DNA of 46,040 bases, taken from Streptococcus cristatus (GTDB lineage: Bacteria > Bacillota > Bacilli > Lactobacillales > Streptococcaceae). The stretch's first letter is position 1. Every line of letters begins with the position of its first letter. The notes under the pieces were generated by a model that made no database searches, was not told the DNA's origin, and saw only the letters and a program-made list of their open reading frames with translations. The translations under genes were made by a program, and so were the position numbers. The stretch spans positions 1 through 46,040 of the forward strand of contig NZ_RJPS01000013.1 of assembly GCF_003943505.1 (NCBI RefSeq), written 5' to 3'. Below, piece by piece: positions 1 to 9,000 of the stretch.

Positions 1-2214
1 GGTCAAGGTCACATTCCCGTCTTTATAACCAATATTTCCAAGTCTTGACCGTAAAATCGTTCCAGCATTTTCTGCTTTGGCATAAAAGCTGATGGTCACA
101 TTCTGATTGGTCATGCTTCCCGGCGCTACTTTGCCATATTGCCCAGTAGCTGGATAAGTGATTTTAGGGTTTCCGCCGTCCTTGCCAGCTGGGTCTTGCC
201 CAACGATTTTCAAGGCGTTGTGCCCAAGATACTTGTTTTCGCTATCGATAGCAGCTGTGTAGGTGCTCGTAGTCCAAATGCCAGTTTTCCTGATATCTTG
301 CTTAAAAAGCGAGTTTAAAAAGAGATTTCGGCCAGAGGCTTGCACACTCGCAATCTTACTACTCAACTCCACCGCTGTCTGCACGAGCTCAGACTTATTC
401 GCTTTGCCATCAGCCAGATTCGTTAGCTCTGCCAGCCTGCGAGTAGTTGTCTGCTCAAACGTAGCCTGAGCGGATTTCACGCCTGCTAGCTCGGTTTTGG
501 TCGCATTGAGCGCTGCGACTTGCTTAGCTATCTCAGACTCAGCTTGACCTTGCTTAGTGCGGATATTGGCTAAGTCGCTTTTCAGGAGCGCTGTTTGGTC
601 GCTCGCTGTCTTCTGCGCATTAGCAAAGTCAGATTTCAAGCGGTCAATTGCAGCTTGATTGGTCTGCTTAGCACCCGTCAAGTCCTGATTGAGTTTGGTG
701 ATAGCGCCCTTGGCCGCCTCGATAGCTGAGGCGTTAGCGCCAGCTGTGCGAAGGGCTTGGGTGGTTTGCTGGGTCTGGGTGGCCATGGATTGGTTGATTT
801 TTTTGACTTCAGCGTCAAATTTCTCAACCACTTTAGAAACATCTTCAGTATCGATGCGCTTTTCCCACATTTCACCGTTCCAGATGTAGAGTCGCTGATA
901 GAGGCCGTTCTTCTCAAACCAAATATCACCGACTTTATGCTCAATGTTTTCGTCTGGCGTTTCATTCCAGACACGGTTCCCTTTCGCATCAAGTATGTAT
1001 TTTGGCAGTTCGAAAGCCATTTCTGATTGACGATTCTCGAGAGATTGCTGGTTCTTTTCCAAATCGTCCAAACGGCCTGCCAAGCCTCCTGTCATGACTG
1101 ACCGGATAGATTCCCCAACCATGCCAAATTCCACTGATTCGTTGCGGTCGTTTAAAAAGTCGTAAACAACTTTAGTCACTTTCGCATCATCTTCAGTAAT
1201 TCCGATTTCTGGATAGTAAACAGGTACGATATCGCAGAGCTCAAGCTCCTCAATCCACCCGCGCTCAGCATAATCAAGCGTCTGCGCCAAATCCACATAC
1301 TCAATCTTTGTGTTTATTTTAGGCGCGCCAATGCGATTGCTATCCATGTACTTTACTGCTAATGCTTTTAGCTTCTCAGGAGTCGGGATATCCTTCTTCT
1401 TGCTTTCTCCCGTGCCTTCGTCTTTAAATTCGCCGGAAAAATCAACGACCTTAATCCGGCGATTAGCATACATTGATACATACTTGCTGTCCACATAGCT
1501 TTCAGGAATAGTCACCAGAACGGGATCTTGTTGTCTCGATTCGCCTTCCTGACTCTCTGGCGTGTAAGTAGCAAAAGGCACGACAGAGGTATAAGCTGAC
1601 TCGATGCTTTCGTCTGATTCGGCAGATAGGATGTTTCGACCATATTCCAGGACGGTAGGAGCTCTACGACCAAGCCGCTTATGCAAACGGACCGTTTGGT
1701 TATCAAACTCATACTCCCCACCCCAGATGTCCAAAATAGAGCCTTCTACTCCACCTAAAGCAAGTCGGGCGTTCTCCATCTTATCGACTAGAAAAGTGAT
1801 GGGAAGTACTGTATCAATATCTGACCATGTATCAAAACGATAGTCTCCAATCAAGTTCTTTGCCCACGTTTTCAAGGCTAAATCAGCTGTTCCAGACACC
1901 TTGATTCCGTGTCTTACACTCATATACTCTAGTTTGTGAGATATATGCTGCGCATAAATCTTGATCGTACTAGAGCTGTCTTTGACGACGCGTACGATTT
2001 CAAAAGTCTGGTTCTTAGTTCGCGTACCTGCATCTGCCTTAAATTTCATTTCTTTTTCAAATACAGATGCCAGCGGACCACTAGCTGGATATTCCAGATA
2101 AGCAGAGTAATTCCCGTTACGTTCTCTGGTAGCATTTCCTTTTAGAGCGTCGATTTCTCCAAGACCATAGGTATCAAACCTGGTTTCATTTTTGTTGTAT
2201 AAAATAGGTCTCAA
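1..2214 (-). CDS. Phage tail endopeptidase / minor tail structural protein (C-terminus outside window)
   Basis: The reading frame stays open from a TTG codon at 2214 to the left edge, giving 738 visible residues. The TTG overlaps the TGA of the distal tail gene (TTGA) and has a G-rich ribosome site (GGGGGGTG) just upstream; no ATG lies near. The N-terminal half (begins RPILYNKNETRFDTYGLG) resembles the prophage tail endopeptidase family that forms the tip hub beneath Dit. Residues about 470-580 are Ala/Gln/Thr/Lys-rich and predicted coiled coil. The last part (begins about residue 600, NLFLNS) looks like a carbohydrate-binding jelly-roll. The likely role is tail tip and host-cell contact. The C-terminus and possible receptor-binding domains are unseen. 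Confidence 0.85.
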   Translation of the reverse strand, partial: MRPILYNKNETRFDTYGLGEIDALKGNATRERNGNYSAYLEYPASGPLASVFEKEMKFKADAGTRTKNQTFEIVRVVKDSSSTIKIYAQHISHKLEYMSVRHGIKVSGTADLALKTWAKNLIGDYRFDTWSDIDTVLPITFLVDKMENARLALGGVEGSILDIWGGEYEFDNQTVRLHKRLGRRAPTVLEYGRNILSAESDESIESAYTSVVPFATYTPESQEGESRQQDPVLVTIPESYVDSKYVSMYANRRIKVVDFSGEFKDEGTGESKKKDIPTPEKLKALAVKYMDSNRIGAPKINTKIEYVDLAQTLDYAERGWIEELELCDIVPVYYPEIGITEDDAKVTKVVYDFLNDRNESVEFGMVGESIRSVMTGGLAGRLDDLEKNQQSLENRQSEMAFELPKYILDAKGNRVWNETPDENIEHKVGDIWFEKNGLYQRLYIWNGEMWEKRIDTEDVSKVVEKFDAEVKKINQSMATQTQQTTQALRTAGANASAIEAAKGAITKLNQDLTGAKQTNQAAIDRLKSDFANAQKTASDQTALLKSDLANIRTKQGQAESEIAKQVAALNATKTELAGVKSAQATFEQTTTRRLAELTNLADGKANKSELVQTAVELSSKIASVQASGRNLFLNSLFKQDIRKTGIWTTSTYTAAIDSENKYLGHNALKIVGQDPAGKDGGNPKITYPATGQYGKVAPGSMTNQNVTISFYAKAENAGTILRSRLGNIGYKDGNVTLT

Positions 2215-2927
2215 ATCTTCACCCCCCAATTAGGGATAATTGAGACTTGGAAATTCCCATCCCAAGAAATTTTATTCGGACCCGCGTCAAGAAAAGGCTT
2301 CTGGTATTCCGGTGCACGCACCATCTTATCCCAAGCCGGCAAGTTACCAGAATAGACCTGATTTGCAGCCATATCTACTGTGATTGTGCCTTGGATGTCC
2401 TTAAGCTTCGTCTTGCGGCCATTGATGGTCAATGTCATTGTGCCGTTCCCGCGAATTTCAATGATGGGCTTTGCAGAGACATTGCCTTTCCCTCTCAACG
2501 TCTGTCCATTAGTCAGATTCACCTTTGCTAGCCCATCTTTATAGTATTTGATGGGGTGACAAAGGAAGGTAATATTTGTTTTTCCGAATTGCCGAAGCGT
2601 CTCCTCAACACTAAAAGTTTCAAGGTAAGATGCTCGATAAACGAATTCCGGATCATAAGAAATGGTCAAGTCGCGGTAACCTAAAACCCCTAGCCATTCG
2701 CTGATAGCTGAGATATTGGTTGCGATAAGACCAGCTTCGTTGACAAGATTGACTGGAAAGCTTTTCTCTACAGCATTCAGTCTATTCTTGCTTACCAGCA
2801 AATCACCGTCTCGCCCTGGTACAGCAATTCTTTCTACTTCAGGGGAAGCTGCAGAATGTACTTTTCCTACAGCGATTCCTAAACCAAATTCCTTATTCGA
2901 TTTTCCGTTAAATACAAAATGGGTCAA
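2211..2927 (-). CDS. Distal tail protein (Dit family)
   Basis: This 238-residue protein resembles the siphovirus distal tail (Dit) family in its N-terminal phrase FVFNGKSNKEFGLGI, the following PGRDGDLL, and its length. Dit makes the hexameric ring joining the tail tube to the tip. It lies between the tape measure gene (4-bp ATGA overlap at 2924-2927) and the tail endopeptidase gene, the normal position in Gram-positive siphophages. The start ATG overlaps the preceding stop, which suggests translational coupling. Confidence 0.88.
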   Translation of the reverse strand: MTHFVFNGKSNKEFGLGIAVGKVHSAASPEVERIAVPGRDGDLLVSKNRLNAVEKSFPVNLVNEAGLIATNISAISEWLGVLGYRDLTISYDPEFVYRASYLETFSVEETLRQFGKTNITFLCHPIKYYKDGLAKVNLTNGQTLRGKGNVSAKPIIEIRGNGTMTLTINGRKTKLKDIQGTITVDMAANQVYSGNLPAWDKMVRAPEYQKPFLDAGPNKISWDGNFQVSIIPNWGVKI

Positions 2928-5900
2928 GTCATTCTACCTCCTTCCTGTCTGGTGTAGTAAGCTAATTCTCTGATCAACCGCTGCATAAATTCCGGCGTTA
3001 ATTCGCGAGTCCCTGCTTGGCCGCTCACATTTAGGGTATAGTTTTGGTTTGGACGAGTGGTCTTTCGATTTCCAAGTCTCGTCTCTTTTAGCAGTTCTTC
3101 CATGAGCGAAGCCAAATCATGCTCCTCGTTTTCTCGCTTCCACTCGTTGATATTTTTGATTCTCTGAGTGATTTTAGCTACCTTGGTATTTTCCCAGCCT
3201 ATCCCATCAGCATAGAGTGGCATTCCCAAGGAGTTCATCAAGTTACGCGTAAGGCCGGCTTTTAAGACTTTTGAGCCACGAGGAAGTGGCAAAATTACAT
3301 TCCGGCCTTCTGGGATAAAGGAAGTACCGTCAGGCAAAGTAACCATTTCTTTATAGAGCGTACCTCTCTGGTCGTTGACCATAGCGGGGCCGCCCTCGTG
3401 GAAATTAGTTCCCTTTTCATGCCCGATCCAGCTTCGCACAGTCTGAATGACCGTTGTAATCGTCCGCGGAATGCTGTTTAGGGTGCCAATAACCCCCCAA
3501 GCAACCCCAGACGCATTGTCAACAGCCGTAAGGTGCTTGGTTGGCGTAGGAGTGCCGTTGAAGCTATTTAAGCCTCCGATACCTTGGTTAGAAGCGCCAA
3601 GGACGGAGCTAGGGTCTCCTGTAAGCATCTTCGTCGGAGCCAAGGTATTGTTAAAGCTATTGACTGCTCCAATAGCTTGATTCGATGCATTCTGAGTCGG
3701 GGTAGCATCAGATGGCAGTGGTTTAGTTGGGGCTGCCGTACCATTAAAGTTATTAACTGCACCGATAGCTTTCCCGACCTCTACTACTGCCGAAGTAGAG
3801 TCGCCGTTCAAATTTTTCGTAGGCACGGTCAAGTTGTTAAAATTCCAAGCCGCCCCAATTGCCTTACCGATTTCTGCCACGACAGAGGTCGAATCACCTT
3901 TCAGCTCCTTTGTCTGAGTGGCAGCCTGATTCCACATATCAAGCTTAGCAATACTTAGCCCAGTATTTAAAAGGGCATTGTCGCCATTCACCAAAAGGTC
4001 TTTAGGGAATGGATTGGCCATATCCCAGTTTTTCAAGGTCTCTGTAGAGCGAGAAACCGCCTTTTGAAATTCCTCATCTCTGGCCAGCAGTTCTTTCTGC
4101 TGCGGAGTCAGTTTATTGTAGTTTTCCAAAGCCTGCTTAGCCACATCTGCCTTATTCATCACATCCTGATTATTCATCAAGAGTTGCTTGGTTTCGGCAG
4201 GAAGACTATTCCAGATGGCTAGGTGTTGCTGGCTATCAAAGATGGCCTGCAAACCAGCCTGATTTTGGACGATAAGCTTCTTCTCTTCCAAAGACATCCC
4301 TGCCCACTTGCCAGACTCAACCAGAGCTTCAGCGATCGTCGCACGAGCGTTGGTGTTTAGCTCTGCCTCTTTAGCAATAAACTTCAATTGCTCCCAGCCC
4401 TCAGCGGATTTGACTGCTTCACCGATCACCTCTTTAACGTTAGACTTGACCTCAAATTGGTTGTTTTTGTTGATATTTCCGACCAAAAGAGACCAGGCAT
4501 CATTAGCTTCCTTGGTCGTAGCAGACATTTCGCTGCTATATTTAGCAAGGATACTGTGTGAGTTACCTGCTTCTCTAGCAGCTTTAGAGGCTTTCTCTCC
4601 GATTTCTTCATAGGACAAGCCGTAATCTTCGAGGAGCTTTTTCGCTTCTTCCCAATAGTTCCAGCTTTGTCCTGTTCGGAGCTTGACCTTATCATCCAAA
4701 GTCTTCATGACTTCCAGATATTTAGTCCCCAAAGCCTCCATAGTTTGATTATGCTCGCTCTCCAGCTGCTTCATTTTCGCATTGTATTCTTGCCTTGTGA
4801 GCAGTTTAGAGCTGAGCATCTCTTTCAACTCTGCTTTAGACTCTTTGTAGAGGCTATTTTCTTCCTTCATAGCCTTCTCCAAGCTCTCCCTCGAGTGCTT
4901 GAGTTGAGTCTCATTTAGAGTGATGATGTCCCCATTTAGAGCTTGCAATACTGCTTTCTGCTCTTTGGCTGACAGGTTCATGAGTTCTAGCTTCGCGGAA
5001 ATCATCTCTTTCTGATTGTTGAGGATGATTTCTTTCTCTTCCTTCGAAAACTTACTAGCATCACCATTGTGGCGTTGATAGATATCATTGATTTGATTCA
5101 TCATCGCCTCAGTGTTAGTCACCATTTGGTTGTTGTATTCCTGAGCTTTTGCCACTTGTTCAGAGCTTAAGCCCCACTTGTCAGCTAGCTCTTGAAGACG
5201 TTTGTTTGCTTTGTCAGCAGAGTTAACCACTTCTTCGTACAGCTTTTTAAAGGATCCGGCAACCTTGTCAGCGTCCCCCGCGTGAGTTCCGAAGTTAGCA
5301 ACAGCATTGCTAGTCTCATCAACCACTTTTTGGAAGCTGCGCAGCTCACTACGAGCTGTGTCGCTCAGTTGAGTACCAAATTCTTCTGCTTTGATGCGAG
5401 CCTTATCTTTCTCGTTTCCAAGGTAGACCAAGCCAGCTGTAACTAATCCGATGCCTCCAATCATAAGGCCTATCGGGCCTCCCAGAGCTGCTATAGCTTG
5501 GCCTAGTAGAGTGGTAGAACCAGATGCTGTCGCTGTGGCAGTTCCTAGTGCTGTAGTAGCTGCGCCTGTTTCGGTTATTCCAGCTGTCACAGCTTTTAAA
5601 CCGCCAGCTATACTACCGACTTCTCTGATGGTTTTCAAAGTACCGACAAGCTGACCTATAGCTTTCGAAGCGCCGCCGATACCTTTCATAAAGCCGCCTA
5701 AGATTGACAAACCACCTCCAAGGAGCTTCAGCGTTGGTCCGATTGCCGCTGCCAACAGCCCCCACTTAATAATGCTCTGTTGTTGCTCGGTGCTCATATT
5801 ATTAAAAGCTTTAGCCATGTCAGCTAGATTTGTGATCCATGGTTTAGCTGCATCAAGGCCGTTTCTCAAAGCTTGCAAAAGAGGTCCGCCGAACTCAATA

Positions 5901-7348
5901 GCAATATCTGTCAGCTGATTCTTAAACATCTTCAGCTGAGATTCCGTAGTTGCATACCGTTTGTTAGCCTCGTTCGTCAGAGCTGTATTTTCTTTCCAAG
6001 CTCGATTAGAGCGATCAACCGCTGATGACATCTTGTCTGAGGCCAAGGCCAAAGATTTTAGCATGTTGCTTTGTCTAATGCCCTTCATATCCAGATCATC
6101 GAGGATCCCATTGACATTCTCTCCGGACTTATGAGCATTTTCCAAACCTTTGATAAAGGCTTGCAGTGCTTGGACGGGTTTGTCCTTCCAAGCTTGTTGG
6201 AATTGCTCGGCAGTCATGCCGGCCGTACTCGCAATCAACTCGAGCTTCTCTGCTGCCCCTTTTCCTGTCAGTGATACAGCATTCCCAATAGCCGTCAGCG
6301 TTTGCGTCATGGCAGTACCGCCTGCCTCGGCTTCGATACCGACCGAGCTCATAGCCGTAGCAAGACCAAGAATATCTGGAGCTGTCAGACCAGCCAAACG
6401 ACCACCAGCCGCTAAACGATTGGTCATCTCTACGATATCTTTTTCAGTCGTTGCGAAGTTATTCCCGAGATCGACCACGGAGGCGCCAAAACGTGAGTAA
6501 TCATCCGAGCTCAAGCCCATGATGTTGGCGACCTTAGCAATAGCCGTCGCCGCTTCCTCAGCGCTCAAGTTGGTTGACTCGCCCATGTCAATCATGGTAC
6601 GAGAAAATTTCAGGATGTCTTCTGTCTTGATCCCCAGCTGACCAGCTACTTCTGCTACATTGGCAATCTCTACCGCGCTTGCTGGTAGTTCTTTTGCCAT
6701 TTGGCGAATACCATTAGATAGCTTCGCATAAGATACTGTCGCAGTTTCATCTACAGTCTTTTTAACCCCAGCAAAAGCAGATTCATAATCAATAGCAGCC
6801 TTAATTGCAATACCTGCACCAGCCACAAGAGGAGCTGTAACACCTTTGGTCAAGGCAGAGCCTACACCACTAAGCTTCTGGCCTGCTGATTGAAATTTAG
6901 ATCCCATATCGTACAGGGCTGTCCCGGCTTTTGTCCAGGCACTAGACTGGATATTGATTTCTCTTGCTAGGGTGACGTATTTCGCCTGCAGTTCTGCTAC
7001 TTTTGCGATCGTATCGCTCATGGCTGATTTCGCGCCTAAAAGGGCGGTCTTTTGGGCAGCTGTCGCAGTAGAAACATCACCAATTTCTCTTTTTAGATTG
7101 TTGTAATGCTCAGTTTGTTTTGCCAAATTAAGCCGATAAGCTTCTAAGCTTTTGCCGGTCTCGGATAATATAGCTTTCATCCCGCTCAATCCTTGCGATC
7201 CTTTTCCAGCATTTTTGAAGCTTTTTTCCATCGCATTCAAGGACTTATCTAGGCCTCGCAAGGCCATATTTATAGTCCTGGTATTTGCCATAAAAGGAGC
7301 AATATCGAGAGTAGCCGTCGCTACTAGATTACCTAAATTACTAGACAT
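2924..7348 (-). CDS. Tail tape measure protein (TP901 family)
   Basis: At 1474 residues this is the longest gene in the window. It sets tail length and probably helps DNA entry. The N-terminal third has helical segments, then a TP901-type core (about residues 170-560, including SAEEAATAIAKVANIMGL). Gly/Ala-rich hydrophobic helices follow near residues 560-690 (for example GGPIGLMIGGIGLVTAGLVY). A long Lys/Glu coiled coil comes next. Residues about 1130-1285 hold five degenerate repeats of about 31 residues around a PTK-L-GD motif. A good ribosome site (AAAGGAGGATG) precedes the ATG. It follows the frameshifted chaperone genes directly and overlaps dit by 4 bp. Confidence 0.95.
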   Translation of the reverse strand: MSSNLGNLVATATLDIAPFMANTRTINMALRGLDKSLNAMEKSFKNAGKGSQGLSGMKAILSETGKSLEAYRLNLAKQTEHYNNLKREIGDVSTATAAQKTALLGAKSAMSDTIAKVAELQAKYVTLAREINIQSSAWTKAGTALYDMGSKFQSAGQKLSGVGSALTKGVTAPLVAGAGIAIKAAIDYESAFAGVKKTVDETATVSYAKLSNGIRQMAKELPASAVEIANVAEVAGQLGIKTEDILKFSRTMIDMGESTNLSAEEAATAIAKVANIMGLSSDDYSRFGASVVDLGNNFATTEKDIVEMTNRLAAGGRLAGLTAPDILGLATAMSSVGIEAEAGGTAMTQTLTAIGNAVSLTGKGAAEKLELIASTAGMTAEQFQQAWKDKPVQALQAFIKGLENAHKSGENVNGILDDLDMKGIRQSNMLKSLALASDKMSSAVDRSNRAWKENTALTNEANKRYATTESQLKMFKNQLTDIAIEFGGPLLQALRNGLDAAKPWITNLADMAKAFNNMSTEQQQSIIKWGLLAAAIGPTLKLLGGGLSILGGFMKGIGGASKAIGQLVGTLKTIREVGSIAGGLKAVTAGITETGAATTALGTATATASGSTTLLGQAIAALGGPIGLMIGGIGLVTAGLVYLGNEKDKARIKAEEFGTQLSDTARSELRSFQKVVDETSNAVANFGTHAGDADKVAGSFKKLYEEVVNSADKANKRLQELADKWGLSSEQVAKAQEYNNQMVTNTEAMMNQINDIYQRHNGDASKFSKEEKEIILNNQKEMISAKLELMNLSAKEQKAVLQALNGDIITLNETQLKHSRESLEKAMKEENSLYKESKAELKEMLSSKLLTRQEYNAKMKQLESEHNQTMEALGTKYLEVMKTLDDKVKLRTGQSWNYWEEAKKLLEDYGLSYEEIGEKASKAAREAGNSHSILAKYSSEMSATTKEANDAWSLLVGNINKNNQFEVKSNVKEVIGEAVKSAEGWEQLKFIAKEAELNTNARATIAEALVESGKWAGMSLEEKKLIVQNQAGLQAIFDSQQHLAIWNSLPAETKQLLMNNQDVMNKADVAKQALENYNKLTPQQKELLARDEEFQKAVSRSTETLKNWDMANPFPKDLLVNGDNALLNTGLSIAKLDMWNQAATQTKELKGDSTSVVAEIGKAIGAAWNFNNLTVPTKNLNGDSTSAVVEVGKAIGAVNNFNGTAAPTKPLPSDATPTQNASNQAIGAVNSFNNTLAPTKMLTGDPSSVLGASNQGIGGLNSFNGTPTPTKHLTAVDNASGVAWGVIGTLNSIPRTITTVIQTVRSWIGHEKGTNFHEGGPAMVNDQRGTLYKEMVTLPDGTSFIPEGRNVILPLPRGSKVLKAGLTRNLMNSLGMPLYADGIGWENTKVAKITQRIKNINEWKRENEEHDLASLMEELLKETRLGNRKTTRPNQNYTLNVSGQAGTRELTPEFMQRLIRELAYYTRQEGGRMT
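3500..3960 (-). repeat. Five ~93-bp degenerate repeats in the tape measure gene
   Basis: Codons for TK-x-L (TKELKGD, TKNLNGD, TKPLPSD, TKMLTGD, TKHL) recur at about 3906, 3816, 3720, 3627 and 3534, with spacing of 90-96 bp (about 31 residues). Between them lie IGAVNSFN-like segments. The array is in frame and differs from the rest of the tape measure, which suggests internal duplication. Confidence 0.8.
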
Positions 7349-7360
7349 TCATCCTCCTTT

Positions 7361-7561
7361 CTAGCCAAATAGGAATGGAAATGCTTTATCTAAAGTAGTT
7401 TCTTTTTCAATTTCTTCTTTCCTCACTTCCATGGCTTTCACCATGAGTTCAAAATCAGACATCTTCATTCTTTTGATATCCAAGATCGAATATCCGTCAG
7501 ATATCAATTGCTGAAACCATATCAGTAAATTATCTCGGGCTTCTTCTGGGCTTATTGTTCC
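7361..7561 (-). CDS. Tail assembly chaperone, -1 frameshift extension (gpT-like part of gpGT)
   Basis: This 66-residue frame (GTISPEEARDNLLIWF ... FPFLFG, stop TAG at 7361) has no start codon with a ribosome site at its upstream end. It is entered by a -1 shift from the upstream chaperone frame at the heptamer A-AAA-AAG (7567-7561). The fused product would be 178 residues: 112 from the zero frame plus 66. This gives the G / GT pair that chaperones tape measure proteins in many siphophages. It ends 12 bp before the tape measure ATG. Confidence 0.85.
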   Translation of the reverse strand, partial: GTISPEEARDNLLIWFQQLISDGYSILDIKRMKMSDFELMVKAMEVRKEEIEKETTLDKAFPFLFG

Positions 7562-7896
7562 TTTTTTTCGGAATCTTCCTCAGTTTCTTCGGAATCTTCC
7601 TTGACACCAAGGGCAGCTAAATAGAGAGAGTTCAACGTCTCTAAAATGCTCATATCCGCCTGTTTCAAGTCTGTCACGGTGAATTGCTCGCCAAACATCG
7701 AAACAAACATCTTCAAGTAGCTTTCGTTCAACTTGCGATGTTCTTTCGGGTCTTGTGCTTTTTTCACATCTTGGACCAATGCTGTTTGGCGTACCTGGTG
7801 TTCAACCGCTAGCAGATTGTCTTCTACATTGATATAGTCTTTGGTGAATTCCTTATCCACCCCACCTTGCTTTAGTGTGATTTTAAACATTTCCAT
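7552..7896 (-). CDS. Tail assembly chaperone, zero-frame product (gpG-like)
   Basis: This 114-residue acidic protein lies between the major tail protein and tape measure genes, the fixed position of gpG-type chaperones. The C-terminus is very acidic (repeated EEDSE). It carries the slip site in codons 110-112, so most ribosomes would stop at TAA 7552 and a minority continue into the -1 frame. The ATG at 7896 has a GGAGATGG ribosome site. The function rests on position, size and the frameshift signal rather than on a catalytic motif. Confidence 0.85.
   Translation of the reverse strand: MEMFKITLKQGGVDKEFTKDYINVEDNLLAVEHQVRQTALVQDVKKAQDPKEHRKLNESYLKMFVSMFGEQFTVTDLKQADMSILETLNSLYLAALGVKEDSEETEEDSEKKEQ
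7561..7580 (-). promoter_or_regulatory. Programmed -1 ribosomal frameshift site (A AAA AAG)
   Basis: In the zero frame the codons are GAA AAA AAG GAA CAA TAA, which place the canonical heptamer A-AAA-AAG at 7567-7561, three codons before the stop. A Shine-Dalgarno-like GAGGA lies about 10 nt upstream (reading CTGAGGAAGATTCCG before the heptamer), the same arrangement that stimulates the dnaX frameshift. I see no obvious strong downstream hairpin. Confidence 0.85.
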
Positions 7897-7904
7897 CTCC
7901 TTTT

Positions 7905-7942
7905 TTTATAAAAACGAAAAGCTTGGATTTTAAATCCAAGCC
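7905..7942 (-). terminator. Rho-independent terminator after major tail protein gene
   Basis: On the minus strand, GCTTGGAT-TTAA-ATCCAAGC (about 7920-7940) forms an 8-bp stem followed by TTTTCGTTTTT. It lies between the major tail protein gene and the chaperone gene. It may be partial, lowering chaperone and tape measure expression relative to the abundant tail tube protein. Confidence 0.7.
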
Positions 7943-8004
7943 TTATTATGAGACAACGGCAGCCCCTAGACTTCTAGGAGGGGAAGCCGGAGAACCGCCG
8001 CTTA

Positions 8005-8550
8005 CTACTTTGGGAATACCATCTCCCGGAATTTTTCAAGTTGGAACCCAGCGTTGCCTTCACGACCAATCACAAGGACATTTCCGTCCTCGCTATCGCC
8101 GCGGGCTACGAAGTTTCCTGTGACAGTATCTGCTTTTGGATCAGGAGAGCCGTCTTTAGTTTCTGCTTCCACTCCAGGGAGTGAGAATTTCCCTTTAAGC
8201 AAGCCGATCCAGATAGCTTTACCATCTTCAGTAGAGGTCCGGAACATACAAGCCACATCTTTTGGAGTGAGGTTTTTATTGTAGACCTCAATACCATCTT
8301 TCACTGTGATTCCGTACATCACCTTACGGACTTCTGTGGCCAAATCCAAAACGGAAATTTCCAATTGTGTGCCGGTGATACCAGATGACAGAACCACATA
8401 TGGGCCATCATCCGCTGCAATGGTGATCAATTCATTCGTGATATCAATCTTTGCCGACTTCATACCAGGTAGCTTGATTGTGGTAGGGACTTTGTTTTCT
8501 GCTGTGACTTCTCCGAGCTCAAAGTCTCGCAATCCAAATTTTACTTTCAT
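8005..8550 (-). CDS. Major tail (tube) protein
   Basis: This 181-residue protein begins KVKFGLRDFELGEV and resembles the phi13-type major tail proteins of Gram-positive siphophages, which polymerise into the tail tube. Its position between the tail completion genes and the G/GT chaperone genes, with a terminator directly after it, fits a highly expressed tube subunit. The ribosome site is AAGAGGAT before the ATG. No C-terminal Ig-like domain is present. Confidence 0.88.
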   Translation of the reverse strand: MKVKFGLRDFELGEVTAENKVPTTIKLPGMKSAKIDITNELITIAADDGPYVVLSSGITGTQLEISVLDLATEVRKVMYGITVKDGIEVYNKNLTPKDVACMFRTSTEDGKAIWIGLLKGKFSLPGVEAETKDGSPDPKADTVTGNFVARGDSEDGNVLVIGREGNAGFQLEKFREMVFPK

Positions 8551-8565
8551 TTGTATCCTCTTTTC

Positions 8566-9000
8566 TTATTGGTTGTTTTCCCAATCAAAAAAACGATATT
8601 TTCTTACGTTGATTAGTAAGTCAATATCGCTATCTTTATATCTCGGGAGTTCGCTAGCGGTATATCTTTCAAAACCGCCTGTTTCTAAAATTTCATCCAT
8701 CATTTTCGCAATCTTTTCTGATTGACTTGCTGTTTCACACCAAAAATTTATAGTGATTCTGGTCTCCATAGCTAAGACCTTATCGTCCGAATGCTCGAAA
8801 GGTCCTTGATAAGTTGGATAGATGCGCATAAAAGGCGCAAGTGCCTTACGCAAAAGATTCGTAGGCTTCTCTGGGATATCGTAAGTAAAGATCCCTTGTT
8901 TAAAACCAAGACCGTACTCTTTACCTCGCATATTATCCAAAAGCTGATTAAAATCTTTATTTTGACTTAATAGCCTGTATGCTTTAGTCTCAGCTACCAT
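8566..9000 (-). CDS. Tail terminator / tail completion protein (DUF806-like)
   Basis: The protein has 144 residues. Its position after the gp10-like gene and before the major tail protein, its size and its content (LNRKALAPF-type segment, ITINFWCETASQSEKIAKMMDEIL) suggest the tail terminator that caps the tube and joins it to the head connector. The start overlaps the end of the upstream gene by 7 bp. The family name DUF806 is my best guess; the functional call rests mostly on gene order. Confidence 0.65.
   Translation of the reverse strand: MVAETKAYRLLSQNKDFNQLLDNMRGKEYGLGFKQGIFTYDIPEKPTNLLRKALAPFMRIYPTYQGPFEHSDDKVLAMETRITINFWCETASQSEKIAKMMDEILETGGFERYTASELPRYKDSDIDLLINVRKYRFFDWENNQ

Noticed and set aside
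678..992. Minus-strand frame beginning MMRKGTV
   Set aside because: It is an alternative frame inside the tail endopeptidase gene, with no ribosome site or family pattern.
1..2214. PblB-type platelet-binding adhesin
   Set aside because: The visible part is an ordinary tail endopeptidase with coiled coil; nothing supports platelet binding.
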